DNA from: Erythrobacter sp. BLCC-B19 | GTDB taxonomy: Bacteria; Pseudomonadota; Alphaproteobacteria; Sphingomonadales; Sphingomonadaceae | DNA: 64,000 nt | NCBI RefSeq assembly: GCF_028621955.1 | Contig: NZ_CP117516.1 | Location: forward strand, 1,820,001 to 1,884,000 | Direction of reading: 5' to 3' | In this document: one piece after another, positions 50,773 to 59,111 of the stretch | How the letters are laid out: each line of letters starts with the position of its first letter | Position numbering within the stretch: the first letter of the stretch is position 1 | The notes under the pieces: model-generated | Database searches by the model: none | Told to the model about the DNA's origin: nothing | The model's input: only the letters and a program-made list of their open reading frames with translations | Program-made: the position numbers and the translations under genes

Positions 50773-51609
50773 ATGACATCTCGAAATCAGTCGCTCATAA
50801 GCATCGGATTGCTGCTTGCGGCCGCAATGCCTGCGCAAGCCAGTGCACAGGACGCCGAGTTCGACGGGTTCTACATCGGCGCCACCATCGGCGGCGCGTT
50901 TCAGGGGGATGATGCCGATGCGACCTTGCTGTTCGATCGCAATCTCGACGGCACATTTGGCGACACGGTGGTGCTCGCCAGCGGCGCCAATGCCTTTGCT
51001 CCGGGCTTTTGCGGTGGCCGCGCGCTGACCGGCATGGCGAGCGGTGGGTGCGCCGGGGACGATGACGGGGTCGATTTCTCGGGCCGCATCGGCTATGATA
51101 AGCAGATCGGCAACTTCGTGTTCGGCGCGCTGGCCGAGTTTGGCCGGGCCGACATCGTCGACAGCGTTTCCGGCTTCACCTCGACCCCGGCGAGCTACAC
51201 CTTCACCCGCTCGATCAATCAGAACGGCCGGCTTGCGGCGCGTGGCGGGATCGCGATGGACAAGCTGCTGGTTTACGGCACCGGCGGCTTTTCCTTTGCC
51301 CGGGTCAAGAACCGGTTCGACACCACCAATGTCGTCAATGCCTTCACCGACAACGGCAATTCCACTGCGACCGGGTTCAACGTGGGCGGCGGTGCCGAAT
51401 ACAAGCTGGCCCCGAACATCTCGCTCGGGGTCGAATATCTCTACACCGACCTCAAGGATGACGAGTTCCGCGTCCGGGCTGGGCCTGCGGCCAATACCCC
51501 GCCGACCAATGCCTTCATCCTCGGCAATGCGATGGGCACTGACTTCGCCCGCAGCGACACGCGGTTCCGTTATCAGGCGGTGCGCGCGACCTTCGCCTAC
51601 CGGTTCTAG
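50773..51609 (+). CDS. Outer-membrane beta-barrel protein
   Basis: The 278-aa protein has a signal peptide (SIGLLLAAAMPAQASAQ) and an OmpA/Omp25-like eight-stranded barrel (FDGFYIGATIGGAFQGDD, FSGRIGYDKQIGNFVFGALAEFG, GLAARGGIAM-like turn). It ends in VRATFAYRF with terminal Phe for BAM. ATG at 50773 has AAAGGG upstream, and a longer frame from 50722 lacks a site. It is a single-gene unit followed by a strong terminator. Confidence 0.85.
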   Translation: MTSRNQSLISIGLLLAAAMPAQASAQDAEFDGFYIGATIGGAFQGDDADATLLFDRNLDGTFGDTVVLASGANAFAPGFCGGRALTGMASGGCAGDDDGVDFSGRIGYDKQIGNFVFGALAEFGRADIVDSVSGFTSTPASYTFTRSINQNGRLAARGGIAMDKLLVYGTGGFSFARVKNRFDTTNVVNAFTDNGNSTATGFNVGGGAEYKLAPNISLGVEYLYTDLKDDEFRVRAGPAANTPPTNAFILGNAMGTDFARSDTRFRYQAVRATFAYRF

Positions 51610-51696
51610 CGCCGGGCGGGCAGGGCGCCTGCCCTGTCCTCAGATTGTGCCCGCCGCCGCGCACCAACTGGCTGCGCGTTCAGGCCGGGCATGACA

Positions 51697-51747
51697 GACC
51701 TCGGGTGTCCGGTTCTCATCCTGCCGGACGCCCGAGGTCGCCTTTTT
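51697..51747. terminator. Strong intrinsic terminator
   Basis: GACCTCGGGTGTCCGG (51697-51712) and CCGGACGCCCGAGGTC (51724-51739) pair at 15 of 16 positions around an 11-nt loop, followed by GCC and a run of five T (51743-51747). It ends the + strand transcript of the outer-membrane protein gene and can also act on the convergent NDH-2-like gene. Confidence 0.8.
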
Positions 51748-51794
51748 GGGTGTCGCGGACGCTGAGCGCCAAGGCAGCCTGGCGCAGCCGACCA

Positions 51795-53918
51795 TCAATC
51801 GGAACGCGTGTCCACATCACCATCGGTGATCAGGGTCACGTTCGAGCGCAAGGTGAAATAGCTCCACACCCAGTTGAGCAAGACCGCGGTGCGATTGCGC
51901 GCGCCTGCCAGAAAGCCGACATGAACCGCACCCCACAACCACCAGGCGGGCGCGCCAGCAAAGCGGATCGTGCCCAATTGAGCAACCGCGTGCTTGCGGC
52001 CGATGGTCGCCAGATCGCCGCGGTGACGATAGGCGAAGGGCGGGGGCGGCGGATCGCCCGACAGTTCGGCCCGGATGACATCTGCAACATACTGCCCCGC
52101 CTGCTTGGCCGCAGGCGCAATCCCGGGTACCATCGCGCCATTCCATGCCTTGCTGGCGGCAGTGTCGCCGATGACGAAGATCTCGGGATGGCCCGGCACC
52201 GAGAGATCCTCTCCCACGATCACCCGGCCAGCCGGATCGCACCGCGCCCCGAGCCAGCTTCCTGCAGGGGAGGCCGCCACTCCGGCTGCCCAGATCACCG
52301 TGCCGGCCGGTATCCGCTGGTCGCCGACCAGCACATGATCCGAACCGATCCCGGTGACCAGCGCATCGGTTCGCACATCGACGCCCAGCGACTTGAGCGC
52401 CACCATTGCCTCGCGCGAGAGGGCTTCGGGGAAGGATGGCAACACGCGCCCTCCTGCATGGAGCAGCACCACCTGCGCCGTGCGCGGATCGATCGCGCGG
52501 AATTCCCCGGCGAGACCAAAGGCTGCCATCTCGGCGATTGCTCCGGCGAGCTCCACCCCGGTCGGCCCACCGCCAACCACCACGAAGGTCAGCATTTTCT
52601 GGCGTTCTTCAGGGCACAAGCTTGCTTCGGCCTGTTCAAAGGCACGCAGCACACGGCCTCTGATCCGCACGCCATCTTCCACACGCTTGAGGCCGGGTGC
52701 CCAGGGTGCCCAATCGTCGCGTCCGAAATAGGAATGGCGCGCTCCGGTGGCGAGCACCAGCCGGTCATAACCGATGCGGCGCTCGCCCATCATGACGCAG
52801 CGGTGCGCCTTGTCGATCCCGGTCACCTCGCCAAGCAGCACCGTCACATTGCGGTCACGACGGAAAAGGCTGCGGATCGACAGGGCGATGTCGGAAGGCG
52901 ACAGTGAGGCCGTGGCGATCTGGTAGAGCAGGGGCTGGAACAGGTGGTAGTTCTGGCGATCGATCAGCGTGACGCGGACGGGCAGGCGCGCCAGCCTTGC
53001 CGTGGCGGCAAGGCCACCGAAGCCGGCTCCGACGACGACCACGTGCTGCCATGTTTCCGGGACTTCATAGCCATCCCTTTCGTAGAGAACATGGCGCTGC
53101 AACCAGCCTTCAAGCCAGCCATCGACCGACTGGCCGCCGCTGCCGAATACCAAGGGCAAGGCGCAAACTACCAGTGCCAGCGGATCGATGCCGGTAACTT
53201 CAAGGCCTTGCATCAGATTGCCTGCCGCATAGCCAAGCATGGACACCACAAGGATTCCCAGCTGCAACGGCATCGCCGCGCCGATCATGGCAAGACCGCC
53301 CGCAACGAGCGCCAGCCCCGGCGGGACGATGGCGAAGGTGTTGACCGGCAAGACCGCGTCCCATTGCTGGCTTGATTGCTCCGCCAGCGCGATCACCAGC
53401 CAGGTCATCGCCAGCCACAGGCGCAGCAACACCAGCAGCACCGGCGCGCCGCGGTCTGTCAGCCATTGCGAAAGGCGGACTGCCAAAGCGGCAGGGCTGA
53501 GTGCGCTGCGGGCGATTCCTGCGCGGAACAGCGCATCGAGCGAAAGGAGCCCGGCCCCGTGCACCACAAGCCAGGCGTAGAGCATGATCTGAAACAGCCG
53601 ACTGTCATCGGCGCCGCTCCCGACTTGCAGCGTGGTCAGCGCGATCAGCGCGACCAGTGCGATTGTCCGGGTCATGAAACCGGTGACGAGCATCAGCGCC
53701 ACGAGACCGAGCACCGGGCCCACGATGAGCACCCCCGCCCCTCCGAGATCGCGCTGTGAGAGCGCCGCCGCGATCAGCGCTCCGGACAGCAATGCGCGCG
53801 CGGCCAAATCGACCAGCGGCGCTGCCAAAGCCACAAATGAACGGAGCGAATTGACCCACAGACGCGCCAGCACGAGCGGCTGGTCCGGGGCGGCCGGGAT
53901 CCGGTTCTTGCCTGTCAT
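51795..53918 (-). CDS. DoxX-like membrane domain fused to NDH-2-type NAD(P)H dehydrogenase
   Basis: The 707-aa protein has two parts. The first about 265 residues contain many membrane segments in two repeats (RALLSGALIAAALSQRDLGG, LVTGFMTRTIALVALIAL, LRLWLAMTWLVIALAEQSS) like DoxX. The rest is a type II NADH dehydrogenase: FAD site HVVVVGAGFGGLAATARLA, LVLATGARHSYFG, NAD site FVVVGGGPTGVELAGAIAE, and IFVIGDTAASK. NDH-2 enzymes are usually about 430 aa and stand-alone. The fusion suggests a membrane-anchored quinone reductase. ATG at 53918 was chosen over a longer frame. Confidence 0.85.
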   Translation of the reverse strand: MTGKNRIPAAPDQPLVLARLWVNSLRSFVALAAPLVDLAARALLSGALIAAALSQRDLGGAGVLIVGPVLGLVALMLVTGFMTRTIALVALIALTTLQVGSGADDSRLFQIMLYAWLVVHGAGLLSLDALFRAGIARSALSPAALAVRLSQWLTDRGAPVLLVLLRLWLAMTWLVIALAEQSSQQWDAVLPVNTFAIVPPGLALVAGGLAMIGAAMPLQLGILVVSMLGYAAGNLMQGLEVTGIDPLALVVCALPLVFGSGGQSVDGWLEGWLQRHVLYERDGYEVPETWQHVVVVGAGFGGLAATARLARLPVRVTLIDRQNYHLFQPLLYQIATASLSPSDIALSIRSLFRRDRNVTVLLGEVTGIDKAHRCVMMGERRIGYDRLVLATGARHSYFGRDDWAPWAPGLKRVEDGVRIRGRVLRAFEQAEASLCPEERQKMLTFVVVGGGPTGVELAGAIAEMAAFGLAGEFRAIDPRTAQVVLLHAGGRVLPSFPEALSREAMVALKSLGVDVRTDALVTGIGSDHVLVGDQRIPAGTVIWAAGVAASPAGSWLGARCDPAGRVIVGEDLSVPGHPEIFVIGDTAASKAWNGAMVPGIAPAAKQAGQYVADVIRAELSGDPPPPPFAYRHRGDLATIGRKHAVAQLGTIRFAGAPAWWLWGAVHVGFLAGARNRTAVLLNWVWSYFTLRSNVTLITDGDVDTRSD

Positions 53919-54047
53919 GTATGCTAGCCTTCGGCACGGAGGCACCATGTCAGGCATGGTGAGTGGCAAAGAAAATGGGGCAGCGTCCGGCCATGACTGA
54001 AGGCGCAATCGCCCTCTGGCTGCCGGCAGCTGCCCGGTCCGGCGCGC

Positions 54048-54443
54048 CTATTTGGCGGCGGGGGATTTGAGGTAGGCGATGATCGCCGCCCGCTGCGCAG
54101 GGTCGTTCACCGTGAAGAACATCTTCGTGCCCTTCACCACCTTGGGCGGGCCCTGCAGCCACTTGTCGAGGGTCTGGTCGTTCCACACGATCCCCGAGGC
54201 TTTGAGCGCGGGCGAGTACTTGTAGCCCGGCGCCATACCCGCCTTGCGCCCGAACACCCCCTTGTGCGCGGGGCCAATGCGGTTGGTGGCGATGCTGTGG
54301 CAGCCGCCGCACTTGGACTGGTAGAGCGCCGCGCCATCGGGCTTGGCCTGCGCCGTGGCCGTCACCGGCTGCAGCAGCACGCCGGTCGGCACGGCCAGAC
54401 CGCCCGCCAGAGCGATAGCGACCAGGGTGTCGTTCCACTTCAT
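54048..54443 (-). CDS. Class I cytochrome c
   Basis: The 131-aa protein has a signal peptide (TLVAIALAGGLAVPTGVLLQPVTATAQA), a single haem site CGGCH (45-49), NRIGPAHKGVFGRKAG and KGTKMFF for the axial Met, ending in a helix (RAAIIAYLKS). This is a periplasmic cytochrome c2/c-552-type electron carrier. It starts 13 bases after the haemoglobin stop and shares its direction, so the two are in one operon. It may carry electrons to or from the exported haemoglobin. Confidence 0.9.
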   Translation of the reverse strand: MKWNDTLVAIALAGGLAVPTGVLLQPVTATAQAKPDGAALYQSKCGGCHSIATNRIGPAHKGVFGRKAGMAPGYKYSPALKASGIVWNDQTLDKWLQGPPKVVKGTKMFFTVNDPAQRAAIIAYLKSPAAK

Positions 54444-54455
54444 TGCGCTTGCTCC

Positions 54456-54956
54456 TTACCGGTCGATGATGTCGCGGTGCATCGGCGCAAGCGCGGCGAT
54501 CAGCCGGTTCTGCGCGCGAAAGGGCACATCGAACTTGTTGGCCGATTTCTGGAACTCCTCGACCAGCGCGTAGAAGGCGGTCTCGGGAATGTTCTGTCCG
54601 CGATGCGCCTCGGCCATGCTGCGACCCGAATAGGTGCACGGCCCCTTCATGATGACGCAGAACTGTTCGACCAGCTGGAGCTTGATCCGCTCCTTGTCCG
54701 ATCCTTCAAAGAACGGGCGGGTGGCAGGGTTGGCCACCAGCCGTTCCATGAAGTCGTCCATGATCCGCACCAGCCCCTCACGCCCGCCGAAGGCTTCGTA
54801 GAGGTTCTCGTCATCGGTGATGACCGGCAGCGTCGGCGCACGCGGGGTGATGTCGGGATCGCTCACCGGCGGCTCGGCGCCCGGCCCGACCTGAGCGAAA
54901 GCGGGCAGCGGCGCTGCGATCAGCGCGAGCGCGCATGACAGGATACGCAGATTCAT
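54456..54956 (-). CDS. Exported group I truncated haemoglobin
   Basis: The 166-aa protein begins with a signal peptide (LSCALALIAAPLPAFAQ) and a 30-residue Pro-rich linker. A trHbN-type globin follows: LYEAFGGREGLVRIMDDFMERL, PFFEGSD, CTYSGRSMAEAHRGQNI with the proximal His118. Truncated haemoglobins bind O2 or NO and are usually cytoplasmic; export is uncommon. ATG at 54956 was chosen; the longer frame to 55226 is rejected. It is operonic with cytochrome c and probably downstream of DUF3034. Confidence 0.85.
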   Translation of the reverse strand: MNLRILSCALALIAAPLPAFAQVGPGAEPPVSDPDITPRAPTLPVITDDENLYEAFGGREGLVRIMDDFMERLVANPATRPFFEGSDKERIKLQLVEQFCVIMKGPCTYSGRSMAEAHRGQNIPETAFYALVEEFQKSANKFDVPFRAQNRLIAALAPMHRDIIDR

Positions 54957-54972
54957 GATGGTTTTCAGCCTT

Positions 54973-55140
54973 TCATTGATGTTGGTTGCGCGGAAGATCG
55001 GTTTCGGCCCAGCGCCAGATCCCGCCAGCCGCGCAGCGGGCTGCGAGGCTTGAGAGATCGGGCCAAGTGAGAATGAGCACCGCCAGACCGAGACCGGCGG
55101 CCAGAGCAAGACCCCGTCGAATGGCAGACCTCCCCGGCAA
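54973..55140 (-). CDS. Possible small single-pass membrane protein, 55 aa
   Basis: The frame from TTG 55140 to TGA 54973 encodes a basic start (RSAIRRG), one hydrophobic helix (LALAAGLGLAVLILTW) and a short polar tail. It fills the gap between the DUF3034 and haemoglobin genes in the same direction. The strong GGGGAGG is positioned for an ATT codon at 55122, an uncommon start, and not for the TTG. Support is composition and position only. Confidence 0.33.
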   Translation of the reverse strand: MPGRSAIRRGLALAAGLGLAVLILTWPDLSSLAARCAAGGIWRWAETDLPRNQHQ

Positions 55141-55155
55141 TTGCCGCGCGGCACT

Positions 55156-56193
55156 TCAGAAGCCGATCTGCAGCGAGGCGTAGACGCCGCGCTGGCTGCC
55201 AACGACGATGTTGCCGAGATCCGCATAGGCGAGCGTCAGCGAGGCGTTGCGAACCGGGGCATAGGCGACGAACAGGTCGAGCGCGTCTTCCTCGCCGAGG
55301 CCAAGAAAGTCGGGCTTGGTGCGGAACTCGCCGCCGATCGCCAGCTTGCGGGTCAGGAGCAGCGCGGCCGATCCTTCGAACTGGAGCTTGTAGCTGTCAT
55401 CATTCGGGCCGCCGAAGCCGAGGATCCCGAACTGGTTGGCCTTGGTCAGCCGCGCAGTCCCGTTGAGCAGCAGGCTCTGCGACAGGATGATCTTGGTCGC
55501 GCTGGCATAGAAGTCGACGCCTTCATCATGCTGCGCGCCGAGCGAACGCACGATCGCGCCCTCATCGTTCTTCTTGTATTGCAGGCCGACCGAAATCTGC
55601 GGCAGCAGGCTGTCCTGATCGAGCACGGCGTCGCCGATCAGCCTGACCTTGGCGCCCACCACCGTCTGCCGGATCGAAAATTCGCGTCCCAGCCCGAGCG
55701 CCGCGCCGAGCGCGTTGAGGTTGAAGCTCTGGCGCGCGATCGACAGCTCGACGCGGTTCTTGGCGGTGATCATCCCGCCGAACGAGGTCAGCGAGAAGTC
55801 TTGCGTGTTCACCCCGGTGAAGAAGGCGTTGGCCCCGAATTCATCGCGCGAGCCATAGCTGCCGATCAGCGCCCACGGCGCGAGCCCGCCGCCTGCTGCG
55901 CCTTCGACCTGGGTGACCCCGCCGGTCAGCAGCAGACGCCCGCCACCGCGCAGGAACGAGCGGCCCGATCCCTCGTCGCCATCCGCGATCTCGATCGTGT
56001 CGTCCTCACCATCGCGGGCAGCGACCGTGACCCGGCTGTCCGCGCTTTCGGTGGCCGTCACGACCATCACGGGCGTGGCGTCAGCCGTAGCATCTGGCGC
56101 ATCATCCGCCAGCGCTGGCGCTGCCAGGCTGGCAAAGGTGGTCGCGGCGAGCAAAGACCGGGTCAATTGGGCAATCGGCATTGAGATGTTCAT
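55156..56193 (-). CDS. DUF3034 family outer-membrane protein
   Basis: The 345-aa protein has a signal peptide (LLAATTFASLAAPALA) and the DUF3034 pattern GGRLLLTGGVTQVEGAAGGGLAPWALIGSYG. Also present are VGAKVRLIGDAVLDQDS, LPQISVGLQYKKND, and TKANQFGILGFGGPND, ending in a beta-signal (YASLQIGF). Its function is unknown; the barrel form suggests the outer membrane. It is the first gene of the minus-strand operon that continues to the haemoglobin and cytochrome c. Confidence 0.85.
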   Translation of the reverse strand: MNISMPIAQLTRSLLAATTFASLAAPALADDAPDATADATPVMVVTATESADSRVTVAARDGEDDTIEIADGDEGSGRSFLRGGGRLLLTGGVTQVEGAAGGGLAPWALIGSYGSRDEFGANAFFTGVNTQDFSLTSFGGMITAKNRVELSIARQSFNLNALGAALGLGREFSIRQTVVGAKVRLIGDAVLDQDSLLPQISVGLQYKKNDEGAIVRSLGAQHDEGVDFYASATKIILSQSLLLNGTARLTKANQFGILGFGGPNDDSYKLQFEGSAALLLTRKLAIGGEFRTKPDFLGLGEEDALDLFVAYAPVRNASLTLAYADLGNIVVGSQRGVYASLQIGF

Positions 56194-56572
56194 CCTCTTT
56201 GGATTGTTTGCAAAGTTGTGATTGGGAGATACCCAAACGTGATCCGAAGAATTCGAGTACTCTCTTCAATAATATTGAGCGCGACCCTCTGGAGGGGGCA
56301 GTAAGGGAGGGGGCCAAAGGGCCGCGCTCCCGCCAGGATGAAAAACTGGCGGATCGGAAATTTTGAGTTTTGACAAATTAGTTGCTTGATCCTGCGATCA
56401 TATTTGTTCGAGATGTGAGGAATACATCGCTGGCTTCCGAAACAGATGCAGCCAGAGGAATCTTTTTCTCGCGCCCGGAGTGCATCCAGTTGGCGCGCGC
56501 TGCCGGTAGTCGGGATTGACGGCGATGCTGCGTTAGCCCCGCCGACATACGACCCCAGCAGGAGAGCGGAAC
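56194..56572. other. Intergenic control region
   Basis: No gene is visible in this 379-base stretch between the divergent DUF3034 and ferritin-like genes. It contains an inverted repeat TGATC-CTGC-GATCA (56387-56400), a TTGACA hexamer near 56370, and the ECF-type promoter motif at 56480-56511. The left half is relatively AT-rich. Confidence 0.5.
56480..56511 (+). promoter_or_regulatory. ECF-type promoter candidate of the ferritin-like operon
   Basis: GTGCATCC (56480-56487), a 17-base spacer and GGTAGTC (56505-56511) match the arrangement GTGCATCC-N17-GGTATGC upstream of the ECF sigma gene at 57828-57859. Identical spacing in two promoters of one locus points to recognition by the sigma factor encoded there. 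Confidence 0.5.
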
Positions 56573-57154
56573 ATGAGTGACCAGATTGCGACGTCGCGCC
56601 GGAACCTATTTGGTATCGGGGGCAAGGTTCTGCTGTCGGCGGCTGCCGTCGGCGTGCTGGCCGAACCCTCGATCGCGCAATCCAAGATGAAGGGCGGGAC
56701 CGCCAGCGCGGGCGATGTCGATATTCTCAATGTTGCGCTTGCGCTCGAGCATGAGGCGATCGAGGCCTATCAGATCGGTGCCGAAAGCGGTCTGCTGCAG
56801 AAGCCGGTGCTCGATGTGGCGGTGCTGTTCCAGGGCCATCACAAGGCTCACCGCGACGCACTGGTCGGGGCGATCAAGACGCTTGGCGGCAAACCGGTCG
56901 CGCCCGAAACCCGCGCGCATTACCTCGCCAGTCTCGAAGCGGCGAAGATCACCGGCCAGACTGATATTCTGCGCCTCGCCCAGCGGCTGGAGCGCGGTGC
57001 GGCCAATGCCTATCTCGGTGTCATCCCGGCTTTCGCAAGCAAGGATCTGGCACAGGTGTCGGCCAAGCTCGCTTCGGATGAAACCGCGCATTGGGCGCTG
57101 CTCTCGCAGGTGCTCGGCGATAAGCTTGGGGCTGCTCCCTTCGTGGTGAGCTGA
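56573..57154 (+). CDS. Tat-exported ferritin-like protein
   Basis: The 193-aa protein has a twin-arginine signal (SRRNLFGIGGKVLLSAAAVGVLA). A four-helix ferritin-like bundle follows: LALEHEAIEAYQIG, FQGHHKAHRDALVGAI, RLAQRLERGAANAYLGV and SDETAHWALLSQVLG provide the Glu/His metal positions. It probably binds iron or manganese in the periplasm and handles oxidative stress. CAGGAGAG precedes the ATG. It heads an operon with a ChrR-like cupin and has the ECF-type promoter motif. Confidence 0.85.
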   Translation: MSDQIATSRRNLFGIGGKVLLSAAAVGVLAEPSIAQSKMKGGTASAGDVDILNVALALEHEAIEAYQIGAESGLLQKPVLDVAVLFQGHHKAHRDALVGAIKTLGGKPVAPETRAHYLASLEAAKITGQTDILRLAQRLERGAANAYLGVIPAFASKDLAQVSAKLASDETAHWALLSQVLGDKLGAAPFVVS

Positions 57155-57263
57155 GCGCAAATTGGCGCACGTCGGCGCAGCCGTGATGCGGCTGCGCCGG
57201 CCCATCGGGAGCGCGCAACTGCGGAACAAGCGGAGGGACCGTACGAAACAGGAGCCCTTGACC

Positions 57264-57812
57264 ATGCCGACCCATGAGACCGCTGCCGACTTTGTGCTGG
57301 GTGCGTGCCGCGCCCGTCAGCGCGAAGTCATCGCGCGACAACGCCTGTATGACCGCAAGCTCGATACGCAGGTTTGCGCGCTTGAAATGCTGCTGTCAGC
57401 GATGGCGCCTGCCGCGCTGGCCGATATCATCCATCCCGCTGGCTCCGGCGAACACCTCTGGCAGCGGGTCTGCGATGCCGTGACGCAGGAACAATGCGCC
57501 GGGGGGTGCGGCTCCTTTGCCTGCCTTGGCGGAGTCTGGGAGCACCACGGCCCGGGCATCGCCGCCAAGACGCTGTGGTCTGAGGGCGCGCTGCTGATCC
57601 GCTGCGAGCCCGGCGCCTTCGAAGACGATCACGCCCAGCCCGACGATGAGCACGAACACATCATCGTGATCGCCGGTGACCTGGTGATCGGCGGGCGCAG
57701 CCTTTCGGTCGGGGACTATCTGCGCATCCCGGCCGGCACCACGCACGGTGCGATGCACACCCGTTCTGGCTGCCTGATCTTCACGCAGTACGAAGCTGTC
57801 CACCCCGGATGA
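57264..57812 (+). CDS. ChrR-like cupin protein
   Basis: The 182-aa protein has an N-terminal helical region (AADFVLGACRARQREVIARQRLYDRKLD) and a C-terminal cupin (DDHAQPDDEHEHIIVIAGDLVIGGRSLSVGDYLRIPAGTTHGAMHTRSGCLIF). It also has a cysteine-rich loop (CAGGCGSFAC). This parallels the ChrR anti-sigma factor encoded at 58509 and may be a second anti-sigma or sensor. ATG at 57264 was chosen; it lies 110 bases after the ferritin-like gene in the same operon. Confidence 0.75.
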   Translation: MPTHETAADFVLGACRARQREVIARQRLYDRKLDTQVCALEMLLSAMAPAALADIIHPAGSGEHLWQRVCDAVTQEQCAGGCGSFACLGGVWEHHGPGIAAKTLWSEGALLIRCEPGAFEDDHAQPDDEHEHIIVIAGDLVIGGRSLSVGDYLRIPAGTTHGAMHTRSGCLIFTQYEAVHPG

Positions 57813-57827
57813 AAAACAGCAAGGCGG

Positions 57828-57859
57828 GTGCATCCGATTTCTGCGCCGTGGTGGTATGC
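57828..57859 (+). promoter_or_regulatory. ECF-type promoter candidate of the sigma factor operon
   Basis: GTGCATCC (57828-57835), a 17-base spacer and GGTATGC (57853-57859) match the motif before the ferritin-like gene. It lies about 120 bases upstream of the sigma factor ATG and fits autoregulation, as is usual for ECF sigma factors. Confidence 0.5.
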
Positions 57860-57978
57860 TTAGGGTGATCGCTGCCGTGGCGCCTCAAGCTCCTCGGCCC
57901 TTCAGGCAGCGACACATCGGGCGCTTGGCTTGGTCGCATCTTGAGCCATGATGCGCCCGGCCGACCGTGGAGCCTTGA

Positions 57979-58512
57979 ATGCTGGTGCAGGTGGACAAGC
58001 GCGAGAGACTGGCCTTGCTGCTGCAAAAGGTCGCCCACGGCGACATGGCGGCGTTCCGGCAGCTTTATGATGAGACGGGCGGCTCCGTGTTGGGCGTGAC
58101 CTCCCGCATTCTGCGCGACACCCAGACAGCAGAGGACGCGGCGCAAGAGGCGTTCGTGCGCATCTGGCGCAATGCCGCCAAGTTCGATGCCAGCCGCGGA
58201 ACAGCGCTCGCATGGATGAGCGTGATTGCCCGCAACGCCGCACTTGATCTGGTGCCGCGCCGTGCCGCACCGGAAACGCTGGAAGCGGCCGACACCATCG
58301 AATTTGCCGACGTCACCGTCGATCCGCCCGATGCCAAGCTCGGTCAGTGCCTCGGGCGGTTGCCGCCCGATCAGGCGCGCGCCATTGTCACGATGTACAC
58401 CTATGGCCTCAGTCACTCCGAACTGGCAGAAAAGCTGGGGCTACCGCTTGGAACCGTAAAGAGCTGGGTCCGCCGCGGCATGGCCAAACTTCAGGAATGC
58501 ATGAACCAATGA
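57979..58512 (+). CDS. ECF RNA polymerase sigma factor
   Basis: The 177-aa protein has sigma region 2 (MAAFRQLYDETGGSVLGVTSRILRDTQTAEDAAQEAFVRIWRNAAKFD) and region 4 (LPPDQARAIVTMYTYGLSHSELAEKLGLPLGTVKSWVRRGMAKL). It resembles the RpoE-ChrR type that answers singlet oxygen and photooxidative stress. Its stop overlaps the ChrR-like anti-sigma start (ATGA), typical of sigma/anti-sigma pairs. It is probably released to transcribe the two GTGCATCC-N17-GGTA promoters. Confidence 0.9.
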   Translation: MLVQVDKRERLALLLQKVAHGDMAAFRQLYDETGGSVLGVTSRILRDTQTAEDAAQEAFVRIWRNAAKFDASRGTALAWMSVIARNAALDLVPRRAAPETLEAADTIEFADVTVDPPDAKLGQCLGRLPPDQARAIVTMYTYGLSHSELAEKLGLPLGTVKSWVRRGMAKLQECMNQ

Positions 58513-59027
58513 CGATGTCGCAGACTGCCACGGACTATGTGCTGGGCGCGCTCAGCCCGCTTGAGCGGGAAGCGGTGCAGCTGGAGCGGGCGGTCAATCA
58601 CGCGCTCGACGCGGCGATCACGGCGCTGGAGGACAAGCTCGCGCCGCTGGCTGCTGCGGCCGGCGCCGTGCGCCCGCCCGCCTATCTGTTTGACGTAATC
58701 GTCGAACAGATCCGGGAGGAGGAGGCCGAACTCGGCAACAAGCTGGTCTTGCCGCTGAGCGAAGGGGAGTGGCAGCCATGCCTGCCCGGGGTCGAGATCA
58801 AGCGCCTGTGGTCCCCGCTGACTGTCATGCTGCGCTGCCAACCCGGCGCGATCATCCCCGAGCACGTCCATGGCCCGATAGAGAACCTGCTGGTTGTGAT
58901 GGGCGATCTGGAGGTGGGCGGACGCATCCTTGCATCGGGCGATTATCATATGTCGCCCGAAGGCAGCCCTCACGGTGAAACCCGCACCCGGCGCGGCTGT
59001 ATTCTGTTTGTGCAGTATGGCGCCTGA
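58509..59027 (+). CDS. ChrR-like anti-sigma factor with cupin domain
   Basis: The 172-aa protein has an N-terminal anti-sigma-like helical domain (ATDYVLGALSPLEREAVQLERAVNHALDAAITALEDKLAPL) and a C-terminal ChrR cupin (PEHVHGPIENLLVVMGDLEVGGRILASGDYHMSPEGSPHGETRTRRGCIL). The N-terminal half lacks the usual zinc-binding His/Cys set of ZAS anti-sigma factors. ATG at 58509 overlaps the sigma stop. It probably sequesters the sigma factor until a stress signal acts on the cupin. Confidence 0.85.
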   Translation: MTMSQTATDYVLGALSPLEREAVQLERAVNHALDAAITALEDKLAPLAAAAGAVRPPAYLFDVIVEQIREEEAELGNKLVLPLSEGEWQPCLPGVEIKRLWSPLTVMLRCQPGAIIPEHVHGPIENLLVVMGDLEVGGRILASGDYHMSPEGSPHGETRTRRGCILFVQYGA

Positions 59028-59111
59028 GGTAAGCCCTTCCCGCAGCGCCGGGAACGGGGGCAATCCCGATCAGCAGAATGAAAGCCAGCGCAAGCGCCAG
59101 CAGCGTCAGCG

